Positions 24,646-33,280 of a stretch of 64,000 bases of DNA are shown one piece after another. The stretch's first letter is position 1, and each line of letters starts with the position of its first letter. The position numbers and the translations under genes were made by a program. The notes beneath the pieces were generated by a model. That model saw only the letters and a program-made list of their open reading frames with translations, ran no database searches and had not been told where the DNA came from. The DNA is from UBA7330 sp043554545 (lineage in GTDB: Bacteria; Bacteroidota; Bacteroidia; Cytophagales; Cyclobacteriaceae): assembly GCA_043554545.1 (NCBI GenBank), contig CP121337.1:3906001-3970000 (forward strand). Direction: 5' to 3'.

Positions 24646-27012
24646 TCAAAAACTGATATTATATGTCTTACCCACTTCGGTCTCCTTACTTATTTCAACC
24701 CCATCATATCTAACAATAAGTAAGTTTCCAAGCAATGAACGAACACTCAATTCCTTCAATTCTTCCTGTTCCCATTCAATTGTAAACTCAAAACCACCTC
24801 TGCCCTTAACCCCCGAAATGCTGCCGGAAGGAAGTGCTGTCGGAAGAGCCGGAAGGATATCCTGGTAATAATTACCATCTTCATCCCTTAAGTGAGATTG
24901 CAGAAGCATCTCTGTGATACCTGAGGTAGCTCCAAAATTTCCATCAATCTGAAATGGGGCATGTGAGTCAAACAGGTTATTGTACAGTCCGCCTCTATCT
25001 CGCCTGTTTCCATCCACCTGTATCACAGATGGAACCATTAAGTTTTTTAACATAAGGAAGGCGTGATCACCATCCAACAGCCTCGACCAAAAATTAATCT
25101 TCCAGGCCCTGGACCATCCGGTACCACCATCTCCTCTGTGGGATAAAGTAACCCTGCTGGCTTCAGCCAATTCCGGGGTAGTGAGAGGATGAATTTCACT
25201 TCCGGGATGTAAACCCCAAAGATGAGATACATGTCGATGCTTACTTTCAGGGTCATCATTGTCAGCTACCCATTCCTGTAGCTGGCCATGCTGCCCAACC
25301 AGATTAGGGGCAATTTGGGATCGTCTGGATTTTAAAGTCTCAACCAATGTTTGGTCCACACCAAGGATATTTGCAGCTTCTATGGTATTTGAAAACAAAT
25401 TCCGAATGATTTGATGATCCATGGCCGGACCCATGACCAGTCCACCGTTCTCAGGACTATTGCTTGGCCCACTCACCAACCACTCCGGGTGTTCAGGATG
25501 GGGTACTAGGTAATCAATGAAAAACGTACTTGCAGACTTCATGATGGGGTAGGCAAAGTCTCTTAAATATTCTTCATCTCCATTGTATTGGTAGTGCCAC
25601 CACAGATGCTGACACAACCAGGCACCTCCCGTTACCCAGATTCCATGGTTAGCGTTATTAATGGGGGCTGCACCACGCCAAAGATCTGTATTGTGATGTG
25701 CCACCCAACCTTTTAAGTTATAATGCTCTTTGGCCACTTTTTTACCTGTAATGGATAGCTCTTTCAGCATCATTTGAAGTGGCTGGACCAATTCAGAGAG
25801 ATTAGTCATTTCTGCGGGCCAATAGTTCATCTCTGTATTGATGTTAATGGTGTACTTACTGTCCCATGAGGGACTCAATTGATCATTCCAGATCCCCTGT
25901 AAGTTCGCGGGTTGGGAATTGGGGCGTGAGGAGGAGATCAGTAAGTATCTCCCATACTGATAAAGCAGGGCAACAAGGCTGGGGTCCAGGTCTTGATTAA
26001 AGGTAGCAAGACGCTCATCTGTAGTGCGTTGCGAGATTAACGAGTCACCTAAATCAATTTTAACCCGGGTAAACAATCCCTGATAGTCCAGTATATGATC
26101 CTTCCTGATTTCATCAAATGATTTATCCTTCAACGCATTCAGATACTCCTTGCATTTCAATTCCGGATTACCACTTATATCATCATAATTGATAAAATTG
26201 GTAGCTCCTACAAGCTTTAGGGTAACTGATGAGGCGTTCGAAACTACCATTTTGCCACCATCCGCTATCACCTCTCCATCCTCATTGTTCACCTCCAACT
26301 GAGCTTGAAATGTGACTTTACTTTCCGGGTAGTCAATATCATCTCTATCTGGACTATAATTATCTGATTTCCCACTTAGTATAATGACATCCCCATCTGT
26401 CTTCACCTGATATGCTTTGTGGGGTGAATTCATGGTAACATTGAAATTCAGTTTACCTTTTTCGGAGGATTGTAAATGAACCACGATAGCCTGATCCGGA
26501 AAGGATGTAAGTATTTGCCTCGTGAATCTCACCCCCTCATAGTCATAACTCACTGAGCTTATGGCTTCCTCCAGGTTGAGTTTTCGCTGATAATTTTTAA
26601 CTGAGTCATGCCCAGGGAACTGGAGTAAAACATTTCCAAAGGGTTGATAGCTCAATTGACGCATGGGTTTCGACATGAACCGCTCGTTGGCTAATTGATG
26701 AGCCTCATTTTGTTTACCCTCCCAAAGTAATTGCCGGAGGGTATCCAAAACCTTATATGCTCCCTCATGTGCATAATCATGTGGTTGACCGGTCCAAAGA
26801 GTCGACTCATTAAATTGTATGATCTCATGCTGAATCTTTCCATAAACCATGGCACCTAGTCTACCATTCCCTACCGGAAGGGCTTCAACCCATTCATTTG
26901 CAGGTTCATCATACCAAAGAGTGAGCGAAGAATTGTTCTCATCTTCTTGTTGAATACAAGAGCATAAAATAATAGTGAGTAATAAAATGAACTTCAGGGT
27001 TACTCGGATCAT
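24646..27012 (-). CDS. GH95 family alpha-L-fucosidase-like lipoprotein
   Basis: 788 residues with a lipoprotein signal (ILLLTIILCSC). Glycoside hydrolase family 95 signatures: LWYDEPANEWVEALPVGNGRLGAMVYG at the mature N-terminus, FNESTLWTGQPHDY, ININTEMNYWPAEMTNL (about 388-404; the two Asn correspond to the family's catalytic region), GPSNSPENGG (about 514, acidic residue) and PFQIDGNFGATSGITEMLLQ (about 683-702). GH95 enzymes remove alpha-1,2-linked L-fucose (some act on L-galactose) by inversion. Full length for the family. It follows the dehydrogenase gene after 11 bases, so they form an operon for sugar release and oxidation. Confidence 0.93.
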   Translation of the reverse strand: MIRVTLKFILLLTIILCSCIQQEDENNSSLTLWYDEPANEWVEALPVGNGRLGAMVYGKIQHEIIQFNESTLWTGQPHDYAHEGAYKVLDTLRQLLWEGKQNEAHQLANERFMSKPMRQLSYQPFGNVLLQFPGHDSVKNYQRKLNLEEAISSVSYDYEGVRFTRQILTSFPDQAIVVHLQSSEKGKLNFNVTMNSPHKAYQVKTDGDVIILSGKSDNYSPDRDDIDYPESKVTFQAQLEVNNEDGEVIADGGKMVVSNASSVTLKLVGATNFINYDDISGNPELKCKEYLNALKDKSFDEIRKDHILDYQGLFTRVKIDLGDSLISQRTTDERLATFNQDLDPSLVALLYQYGRYLLISSSRPNSQPANLQGIWNDQLSPSWDSKYTININTEMNYWPAEMTNLSELVQPLQMMLKELSITGKKVAKEHYNLKGWVAHHNTDLWRGAAPINNANHGIWVTGGAWLCQHLWWHYQYNGDEEYLRDFAYPIMKSASTFFIDYLVPHPEHPEWLVSGPSNSPENGGLVMGPAMDHQIIRNLFSNTIEAANILGVDQTLVETLKSRRSQIAPNLVGQHGQLQEWVADNDDPESKHRHVSHLWGLHPGSEIHPLTTPELAEASRVTLSHRGDGGTGWSRAWKINFWSRLLDGDHAFLMLKNLMVPSVIQVDGNRRDRGGLYNNLFDSHAPFQIDGNFGATSGITEMLLQSHLRDEDGNYYQDILPALPTALPSGSISGVKGRGGFEFTIEWEQEELKELSVRSLLGNLLIVRYDGVEISKETEVGKTYNISF

Positions 27013-27023
27013 CGGGTTAGGGA

Positions 27024-28025
27024 CTAATTGATATTAACAGGTTTATTTTCTTTCATGGATTGATTGGCTGCCAGGGCAATGGTTGTTGCCTTCAGTCCAT
27101 CATCACCAGTTACCGGAGGCGGCTCTCTTTTTGCAATGGCCTCAATAAAGGCATTCATTTCATTTAGATAGGACTCCACATATCTATCCATAAAAAAATC
27201 CATCGGTCTTGAAAAATGTGTTCCCGTTTCATTCAACAGGACGTGATTATCTTTCTGTTGATTTACTGTGTGAGCCATACCCCTGGAGCCAAAAACCTCA
27301 AGTCGCTGATCATAACCGTAAGCAGCTTGCCTGCAATTCTCTATTACCGCAGTAACCCCGTTATGAAAAGTGATGATCACGATTGCAGAATCTATGTCTC
27401 CAGCTTGACCAATAGCCGGATCCACCATATTTTTACCAATTGCATAAACTTCCTTTGCTTCCGAATCAGCAATGTATCTGGCCATATCAAAATCATGAAT
27501 GGTCATATCAAGAAACAACCCTCCTGAACTTTTAATATAGTTTATTGGTGGTGGTTCCGGATCCCTGCTGGTGATCTTAATCGTCCTAAGGCTTCCGATC
27601 TCGTCATTGCCTACCAGGGTTTTTATTCTGGCAAAATCAGGATCAAACCGCTGATTGAAAGCTACCATTAATGGTACCTGATGCTTTTTGGTAACTGTTA
27701 AAATTTCCTGAATTTTAGTCAAGGACAGGTCAAGCGGCTTTTCACAAAATATTGCCATACCAGCTTCTGAGGCTCTGTGAATGTATTCAGCATGCGTATC
27801 ACTTGGAGAACAGATCAATACGGCATCAACTTCATCATTCTGAAGGACAATATTCGGATCCCCAGATACAGATTTAACATGGTGATTTTTTGCAATTGAT
27901 TGACCTGCTTCAGACGGATTCATAGCAGCAACCACTTCTGCACTACCTATTCTGGTTGTAATATTTTTGAGGTGAACTTGCCCAATTCGACCCAATCCGA
28001 GAATACCAATTTTTACTTTTTCCAA
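27024..28025 (-). CDS. iolG: Gfo/Idh/MocA family dehydrogenase, inositol 2-dehydrogenase-like
   Basis: 333 residues. An N-terminal Rossmann fold (IGILGLGRIGQVHLKNI) is followed by AVLICSPSDTHAEYIHRASEAGMAIFCEKPLD (EKP motif with catalytic Lys near 97) and SGGLFLDMTIHDFDMARYI (about 168-186, HDFD active-site His/Asp). The DPEPPPINYIKSSGG stretch is typical of IolG-like enzymes, which oxidise myo-inositol or related sugars with NAD+. The start is TTG at 28023-28025: the preceding in-frame codons end in TAA and there is no ATG. Located upstream of the GH95 gene, so the substrate could instead be a sugar released by that enzyme. Confidence 0.82.
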   Translation of the reverse strand: MEKVKIGILGLGRIGQVHLKNITTRIGSAEVVAAMNPSEAGQSIAKNHHVKSVSGDPNIVLQNDEVDAVLICSPSDTHAEYIHRASEAGMAIFCEKPLDLSLTKIQEILTVTKKHQVPLMVAFNQRFDPDFARIKTLVGNDEIGSLRTIKITSRDPEPPPINYIKSSGGLFLDMTIHDFDMARYIADSEAKEVYAIGKNMVDPAIGQAGDIDSAIVIITFHNGVTAVIENCRQAAYGYDQRLEVFGSRGMAHTVNQQKDNHVLLNETGTHFSRPMDFFMDRYVESYLNEMNAFIEAIAKREPPPVTGDDGLKATTIALAANQSMKENKPVNIN

Positions 28026-28258
28026 ATGTTACAAGTTTTTTAATGAACGATCATTGTGCCCTAAAATGGAAATCTTTCCTTGCAATATCCCTATATTTAA
28101 ATTTAAAATATTAAAAAGAATAAAGCGCCCCTTTATTGCTTGAATAAAGATAAAGAATTGTGCGCCTTTTTGAATGATGACTACCCCAGACATTAAGTTT
28201 GGTGAAAATCAGTATGGTTAATATCCGTTTATTCAGAAAAGCATACATAGACTACTAT
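28026..28258. promoter_or_regulatory. Divergent control region between dehydrogenase and PSCyt genes
   Basis: The gap holds a hairpin AATAAAG-CGCCC-CTTTATT (28119-28137) and, towards the plus-strand gene, a near-consensus Bacteroidota promoter: TTTG at 28169-28172, a 21-base spacer, and TAAGTTTG at 28194-28201. Transcription would begin near 28207, which rules out the TTG at 28199 as the translation start. The hairpin lies midway and could be an operator for either gene. Confidence 0.55.
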
Positions 28259-31200
28259 ATGGAGGAAAGGATAAAAGGAAGGAGAGGAACTACGTTATTG
28301 ATTTCAATATCAATGATCTTATTGATATGTTTCACAACATTTCAATGTGATCAAAAGAGCTCAAGTGTTAAACTCCCAAATAAAGTTGATTTCAATTATG
28401 ATGTAAAGCCTATTCTGGTACAGAATTGTTACCTGTGCCATGGTCCCGACCCAAGCAGCAGAAAAGCGAACCTTCGCCTTGATACCTATGAAGGTGCTAC
28501 AACCCTCATAGAAGGCAGAAAACCAATTGATCCTGGCAATCCTAACAGAAGTGAGCTGATCAGGCGGATTACCCATGAAAATCCTGATGAAATCATGCCC
28601 CCTCCTGAAACCAACCTAAAGCTGGGTGAATATGAAATCGCCATCTTAAAAAAATGGATCGACCAGGGTGCTGAATGGAAGGCGCACTGGTCATTTATCA
28701 AACCTGAGTATACCGAAGCTACTGTATTTGATCCAACATTATCATCCAATGAGGTTGATGATTTTATACTGGCAAAGCTTGACGGTAAATCACTTGATCT
28801 GGCTCCCCTTGCAGAGAAGAATACTTTAATTCGTCGGGTTTCCTATTTACTGACAGGGCTTCCACCAGAACCAGAGAAGGTGAAGGAATTTGAAATGGAT
28901 AATCGACCAGACGCCTATGAGCGAATGGTCGATCATTACCTGAACAGTCCGGGCTTCGGCGAACGTTGGGCACGCCATTGGATGGATCTGGTTCGATATG
29001 CTGAAACAAAAGGCCATGAGTATGATTACGAACTTGCCGGGGCCTGGAAATACAGAGATTATTTGATCAGGGCATTCAATGAAGATATTCCATACGATCA
29101 ATTTGTCAAAGAACATATAGCAGGGGACTTGCTGGATTCTGTAAGATGGAACCGAGAGAACGGAAAGAATGAATCCCATATTGCCACTGCTTTTTATGCC
29201 ATGGGGGAAGGCACACACAGTCCGGTGGATATTCGCAAAGATGAAGCGGACAGAATCGACAACATGATAGATGTGACTACCAAGACATTTCAGGGATTAA
29301 CAGTTTCATGTGCCAGATGTCACGACCATAAATTTGATCCTATCCCTACCACCGACTATTATGCACTCTATGGGGTGATGGAAAGCAGCAGGTTTTCTCC
29401 TAAGTCCTCAGAAATTACCTATGAAAAGCTTCAGAACATTGAAAAAATGCATGCTTTCAAAAAGGAGATCAAGGAGATGGTTGCCAATAATTGGAGACAG
29501 GAAGTTGATCAGCGTCAAGCCAACAATAACGAAATTTCGGTTGCATCAAATAATGACGGAAGTAATTCACAAATAATTGGGGACTTTAGAGGAAGTGACC
29601 TGGATGGATGGAAAAGTGATGGGTTTGCCTTTGGCAAATCTACCACCCTGGGAGATCTGATTTTTGATAGCAAAGACGAAAATATTCTTGGAATAGAAGA
29701 AGGAAAAGCTTCGAGTAAATACTTTGCCAAAGGCATTTTTGGTGTATTGAGATCCCCCAACTTCACCATATCAAAAGATTTCATTGGTATTAGAGCTCGC
29801 GGAACCGAAGCATCTATTAGGATCATTGTCGATAATTTTCAATTGATCAGAAACCCGATTTATGGGCGGCTCGAACAAAAGCTTGATTCAGAAGAATGGA
29901 AAAATATAATATTTGATCTTTCTTCCCTAAAAGGTCATAAGGCATACATTGAGATTTATCCAGGGGGAAATCATAACGGATATCTTAATTACCGTTTGCC
30001 AAAAACTTCATTTATAGAGCTAAAATATGCCATCGCTTATGATAATGAATGGCCTGAGCTTGTACCGGAAAAGCATATAAATTCAGATGTGTCAAAAGAT
30101 TTGATTGATAGATGGTTAACACGAGATATAACATCCGGGGATATCAAGTATCTCAATAGTTTGCTAAGGGAGGGCAAAATCGAAAATAGATTTCCCGAAG
30201 TCCATGAGCAGTTGAACGCCTATCATGAACTGGCTAAGCAAGTCGGCGATTCCACCTTCTTTACCGGTATAGACGAGGGGTTTGGGGTTAATAGCCAGGT
30301 GTTTATACGGGGAAATCACAACAACCTTTCCGATGAAAAGGTACCTCGCAACTTTTTGACTGCCATATTACCTAACAAAACTGTCATTACAAAAGGAAGC
30401 GGGAGAATGGAAGTGGCAAATGCAATGCTGAATCCTGATAACCCACTAACATCGAGGGTAATGGTCAACAGGATATGGCATCACCTATTTGGAAGAGGAA
30501 TTGTAGAAACAGTCGATAATTTTGGTCTTCAGGGGAAACTGCCAACACATCCGGAATTGTTGGATTTTCTTGCTCTTAAATTTCAAAATGAAGGGTGGTC
30601 TATCAAAAAAATGATCAAGTTCATCATGATGTCCAACACCTTTCAAAGGTCTGTAATTGGTGCTGGGGATGCGGACAAAAAAGATCCAGAAAACCTCTAC
30701 CTTTCACATTTTCCATTAAGAAGACTGGAAGCTGAGGCTATAAGAGATGCCTTATTATTTGCTGCTGGTAATTTGGATCGAACCATGTATGGACCCCCGG
30801 AGCCTGTACATCTGACCAAGTTTATGACAGGTCGGGGAAGACCAAAAGAATCCGGAACAATTGATGGCAATGGCAGACGAACAATCTACCTGGAAGTAAG
30901 ACGAAACTTTCTTCAGCCTATGATGCTAAGCTTCGACAGGCCCATCCCTTTTACAACATTCGGTAAGAGAAATGAAACTAATGTGCCTGCTCAGTCATTA
31001 ATCCTGATGAATGACCCTTTTGTGAAACACCAGGCAGAATTGTTAGCAGAACGGGTACTGAAAGAAGCAGAAGACACAATCGAAGATCGGGTTACTTTCA
31101 TTTATCAGCAGACCTTATCCAGACTTCCTACACCTCTGGAACTTGAAAGAACTGAAACAATGATCCGACAACTATCACTCACCCACGGGGTAGAACCAGG

Positions 31201-31282
31201 TGAAGCCAATGATCATTTAGAAGTGTGGAAAGACTTTTGCCACTCAATATTTAATTTGAAAGAATTTATCTATCTAATATAA
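28259..31282 (+). CDS. PSCyt1/DUF1549/DUF1553 haem-binding lipoprotein
   Basis: About 1007 residues. I choose the ATG at 28259 because it lies downstream of the promoter and gives a short basic n-region before the lipoprotein signal (LLICFTTFQC); the ATG at 28214 is an alternative. Order of parts: planctomycete-type cytochrome c domain with CYLCH (Cys57, Cys60, His61) and the late Met-bearing IMPPPE; DUF1549 with ERWARHWMDLVRYAET and a second CARCH (351-355) in CARCHDHKFDPI; a jelly-roll-like insert (about 420-600); DUF1553 (about 730-980) with LTSRVMVNRIWHHLFGRGIV and SLILMNDPFV. Known family, but no demonstrated function; redox or glycan-related roles are proposed. The stop overlaps the next start by one base (TAATG). 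Confidence 0.9.
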   Translation: MEERIKGRRGTTLLISISMILLICFTTFQCDQKSSSVKLPNKVDFNYDVKPILVQNCYLCHGPDPSSRKANLRLDTYEGATTLIEGRKPIDPGNPNRSELIRRITHENPDEIMPPPETNLKLGEYEIAILKKWIDQGAEWKAHWSFIKPEYTEATVFDPTLSSNEVDDFILAKLDGKSLDLAPLAEKNTLIRRVSYLLTGLPPEPEKVKEFEMDNRPDAYERMVDHYLNSPGFGERWARHWMDLVRYAETKGHEYDYELAGAWKYRDYLIRAFNEDIPYDQFVKEHIAGDLLDSVRWNRENGKNESHIATAFYAMGEGTHSPVDIRKDEADRIDNMIDVTTKTFQGLTVSCARCHDHKFDPIPTTDYYALYGVMESSRFSPKSSEITYEKLQNIEKMHAFKKEIKEMVANNWRQEVDQRQANNNEISVASNNDGSNSQIIGDFRGSDLDGWKSDGFAFGKSTTLGDLIFDSKDENILGIEEGKASSKYFAKGIFGVLRSPNFTISKDFIGIRARGTEASIRIIVDNFQLIRNPIYGRLEQKLDSEEWKNIIFDLSSLKGHKAYIEIYPGGNHNGYLNYRLPKTSFIELKYAIAYDNEWPELVPEKHINSDVSKDLIDRWLTRDITSGDIKYLNSLLREGKIENRFPEVHEQLNAYHELAKQVGDSTFFTGIDEGFGVNSQVFIRGNHNNLSDEKVPRNFLTAILPNKTVITKGSGRMEVANAMLNPDNPLTSRVMVNRIWHHLFGRGIVETVDNFGLQGKLPTHPELLDFLALKFQNEGWSIKKMIKFIMMSNTFQRSVIGAGDADKKDPENLYLSHFPLRRLEAEAIRDALLFAAGNLDRTMYGPPEPVHLTKFMTGRGRPKESGTIDGNGRRTIYLEVRRNFLQPMMLSFDRPIPFTTFGKRNETNVPAQSLILMNDPFVKHQAELLAERVLKEAEDTIEDRVTFIYQQTLSRLPTPLELERTETMIRQLSLTHGVEPGEANDHLEVWKDFCHSIFNLKEFIYLI

Positions 31283-32727
31283 TGGGACGCAAACATATCA
31301 TTCATCATCCTGTATCTCGCCGCCAAATGCTAAGTATGTGTAGCGGTGGATTTGGGGCAATGGCTTTCACTGGTTTGGTTGGAGGTCTCAATGCTGCATG
31401 TCAAAAAATAGAGGAGCCTACTTCCATGCTTCATCAATTAATGCAGACCACACATCATGTTCCAAAGGCCAAACATGTTATTTTCCTTTACATGGATGGT
31501 GGAATATCTCAGGTTGATTCTTTTGATCCCAAGCCGCGGTTGGCAAAAGAAAACGGTGAAGACCCAAACAGGAAGTTTAAGGTTGATAAAACTCAGTTTG
31601 ACAATGTAGGAAAAATCCTTAAAAGTCCATGGGAGTTTAAGCAATATGGGGAAAGTGGCATGTGGATTAGCGAGTTATTCCCACACATTGCAACCTGTGC
31701 CGATGATCTTGCCATGGTACGTTCCATGGTTTCAAATTTTCCTGAACATACAAACGCCAATTATTTTCTTCATACAGGTAGTGGCCTGCAGGGGAGACCA
31801 AGCATGGGTGCCTGGGTCACTTATGGGTTAGGCAGCGAAAACGACAACCTTCCTGGCTATGTAGTTCTTAATGGTGGGTTGGTGCCTCCTGGGGGGTTAG
31901 ACAATTTCAACAGTGGTTTTTTGCCAGCCTCTTACCAGGCATCTGTGCTTAAGGCAGGACCTGCTCCCCTGGCCAATGTTATCCCTGATGAAAGCATTGA
32001 AGGGATTCAAAGTCAGAAGTTGGCATTTATGAAGCAGATGGATGCAAGTCTGATTGGAAAAATCGGCCAGGCTGATGCAGTAGAATCTGCTATTTCGAAT
32101 TACGAGCTCGCCTATAAAATGCAGTCTTCCGTACCAGAACTGACTGAGTTTTCTTCAGAATCAGCAGCAACTAAAAAATTATACGGAATGGAATCTGAAG
32201 ATCCGCACACCAGAAGCTATGGCGCGCAGTGCTTACTCGCAAGAAGGTTGGTGGAGCGAGGTGTCAGATTTATTGAATTGACCTGTCCAAATGTTAAAGC
32301 TGATCGTTGGGATCAGCATAACAACCTGAAAGATGGACATGAACGCAATGCACATGCGGTAGACCAGCCAGTTGCCGGACTGATCAAAGACCTGAAAGTG
32401 CGTGGACTGCTGGAAGATACCCTGGTGGTCTTTACTGGAGAATTTGGGCGCACTCCTTTTGCGCAAGGTACTGACGGCAGGGACCATAATCCTTCTGCCT
32501 TTAGCATGTGGGTGGCTGGCGCAGGTATTAAAGGGGGTACTGTTTATGGAAAAACAGATGAATATGGATACCGGGTGATTGAAAATGAAACCACCATCCA
32601 TGACCTGCATGCTACAATGCTACATTTACTTGGCGTAGACCATGAACGACTAAGATTCCGGTTCGGCGGACGGGACATCAGACTCACAGATGTACATGGT
32701 CACATCATAAAAGATATCTTGACTTAA
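31282..32727 (+). CDS. DUF1501 family protein (Tat-like signal), partner of the DUF1553 protein
   Basis: 481 residues. The N-terminus has a twin-arginine-like motif, SRRQMLSMCSGGFGAMAF, then the DUF1501 body: HVIFLYMDGGISQVDSFDPKP (about 67-87), VRSMVSNFPEHTNANYFLHTG, WDQHNNLKDGHERNAHAVDQP and GEFGRTPFAQGTDGRDHNP (metal-site-like GRDHNP). The fold is that of the alkaline phosphatase/sulfatase superfamily, but no formylglycine-type CxPxR motif is seen. It has no T9SS domain, unlike the other DUF1501 protein in this window. Translationally coupled (TAATG) to the DUF1553 gene; the pair is a well-known two-gene unit of Planctomycetes and some Bacteroidota. Confidence 0.9.
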   Translation: MGRKHIIHHPVSRRQMLSMCSGGFGAMAFTGLVGGLNAACQKIEEPTSMLHQLMQTTHHVPKAKHVIFLYMDGGISQVDSFDPKPRLAKENGEDPNRKFKVDKTQFDNVGKILKSPWEFKQYGESGMWISELFPHIATCADDLAMVRSMVSNFPEHTNANYFLHTGSGLQGRPSMGAWVTYGLGSENDNLPGYVVLNGGLVPPGGLDNFNSGFLPASYQASVLKAGPAPLANVIPDESIEGIQSQKLAFMKQMDASLIGKIGQADAVESAISNYELAYKMQSSVPELTEFSSESAATKKLYGMESEDPHTRSYGAQCLLARRLVERGVRFIELTCPNVKADRWDQHNNLKDGHERNAHAVDQPVAGLIKDLKVRGLLEDTLVVFTGEFGRTPFAQGTDGRDHNPSAFSMWVAGAGIKGGTVYGKTDEYGYRVIENETTIHDLHATMLHLLGVDHERLRFRFGGRDIRLTDVHGHIIKDILT

Positions 32728-32793
32728 ATATGTCTTCATTTGGGTAATATCATGGTTATGGTAAAGCCATATTCAGAAATAAAGTTGAGTGAG

Positions 32794-33246
32794 CTAATGG
32801 ACAGTTAAGATTTTATCAGATGCACCCCTAAACTCAAAAGTATCTTCTGCTTTCTTCCCCATCAACAGTTGTCCGATAGGAGAAGCCGCTGAAATCACCA
32901 AATAGGTCTCACCGTCAAATTGGATCGGACCCAAGCCGATAGATATAAAGTATTGGTTTTTTTCTGTTGCGACAAGCGACCCGATGGTCACCTTTTCAGA
33001 CCCCTTTTCAACTCTTAGCCCATCCAATAACTGCTTCATTTTAATGAGCTGATTAAGTTGAGTAGAAGCCTTCTCCTTCTCCAGGTGCATCATCGCACGA
33101 TTAGTCTCATATTTATCACCCATAGAGCTTTTAGCATCTTCATTGGCTGCCTCCTGAAATTCTTTAATGGATTGTTGCAAGGTAGCTACACGATCGTTGA
33201 TCAGATGTTTGCAGTGAGCGAGTAATTTTTCTTTGATAGGTTCCAA
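32794..33246 (-). CDS. GreA/GreB-like transcription factor
   Basis: 150 residues. The N-terminal half is an antiparallel coiled coil (about 1-75) with the conserved-position stretch SMGDKYETNRAMMHLEKEKAS, equivalent to the GD-E-A loop of Gre factors. The C-terminal half is FKBP-like beta structure: VTIGSLVATEKNQYFISIGLG and VISAASPIGQLLMGKKAEDTFEF. GreA itself is about 158 residues and has two acidic residues at the coil tip; here the tip region is less acidic, so RNA-cleavage stimulation is uncertain. No ATG precedes the conserved part; TTG at 33244-33246 is the likely start. It sits 34 bases after the PL8 gene. Confidence 0.75.
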   Translation of the reverse strand: MEPIKEKLLAHCKHLINDRVATLQQSIKEFQEAANEDAKSSMGDKYETNRAMMHLEKEKASTQLNQLIKMKQLLDGLRVEKGSEKVTIGSLVATEKNQYFISIGLGPIQFDGETYLVISAASPIGQLLMGKKAEDTFEFRGASDKILTVH

Positions 33247-33280
33247 GCGAGCAAAAATAGAAGGAATAAATTCAATTTTA

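Noticed and set aside
28199..28258. Upstream TTG and ATG starts for the DUF1553 protein
   Set aside because: The TTG is part of the -7 element TAAGTTTG, and the earlier ATG adds 15 residues before the signal peptide; 28259 fits better.
28847..29218. 123-codon minus-strand open frame opposite the DUF1549 region
   Set aside because: Lies entirely within a conserved coding sequence on the other strand and has no recognisable protein features.
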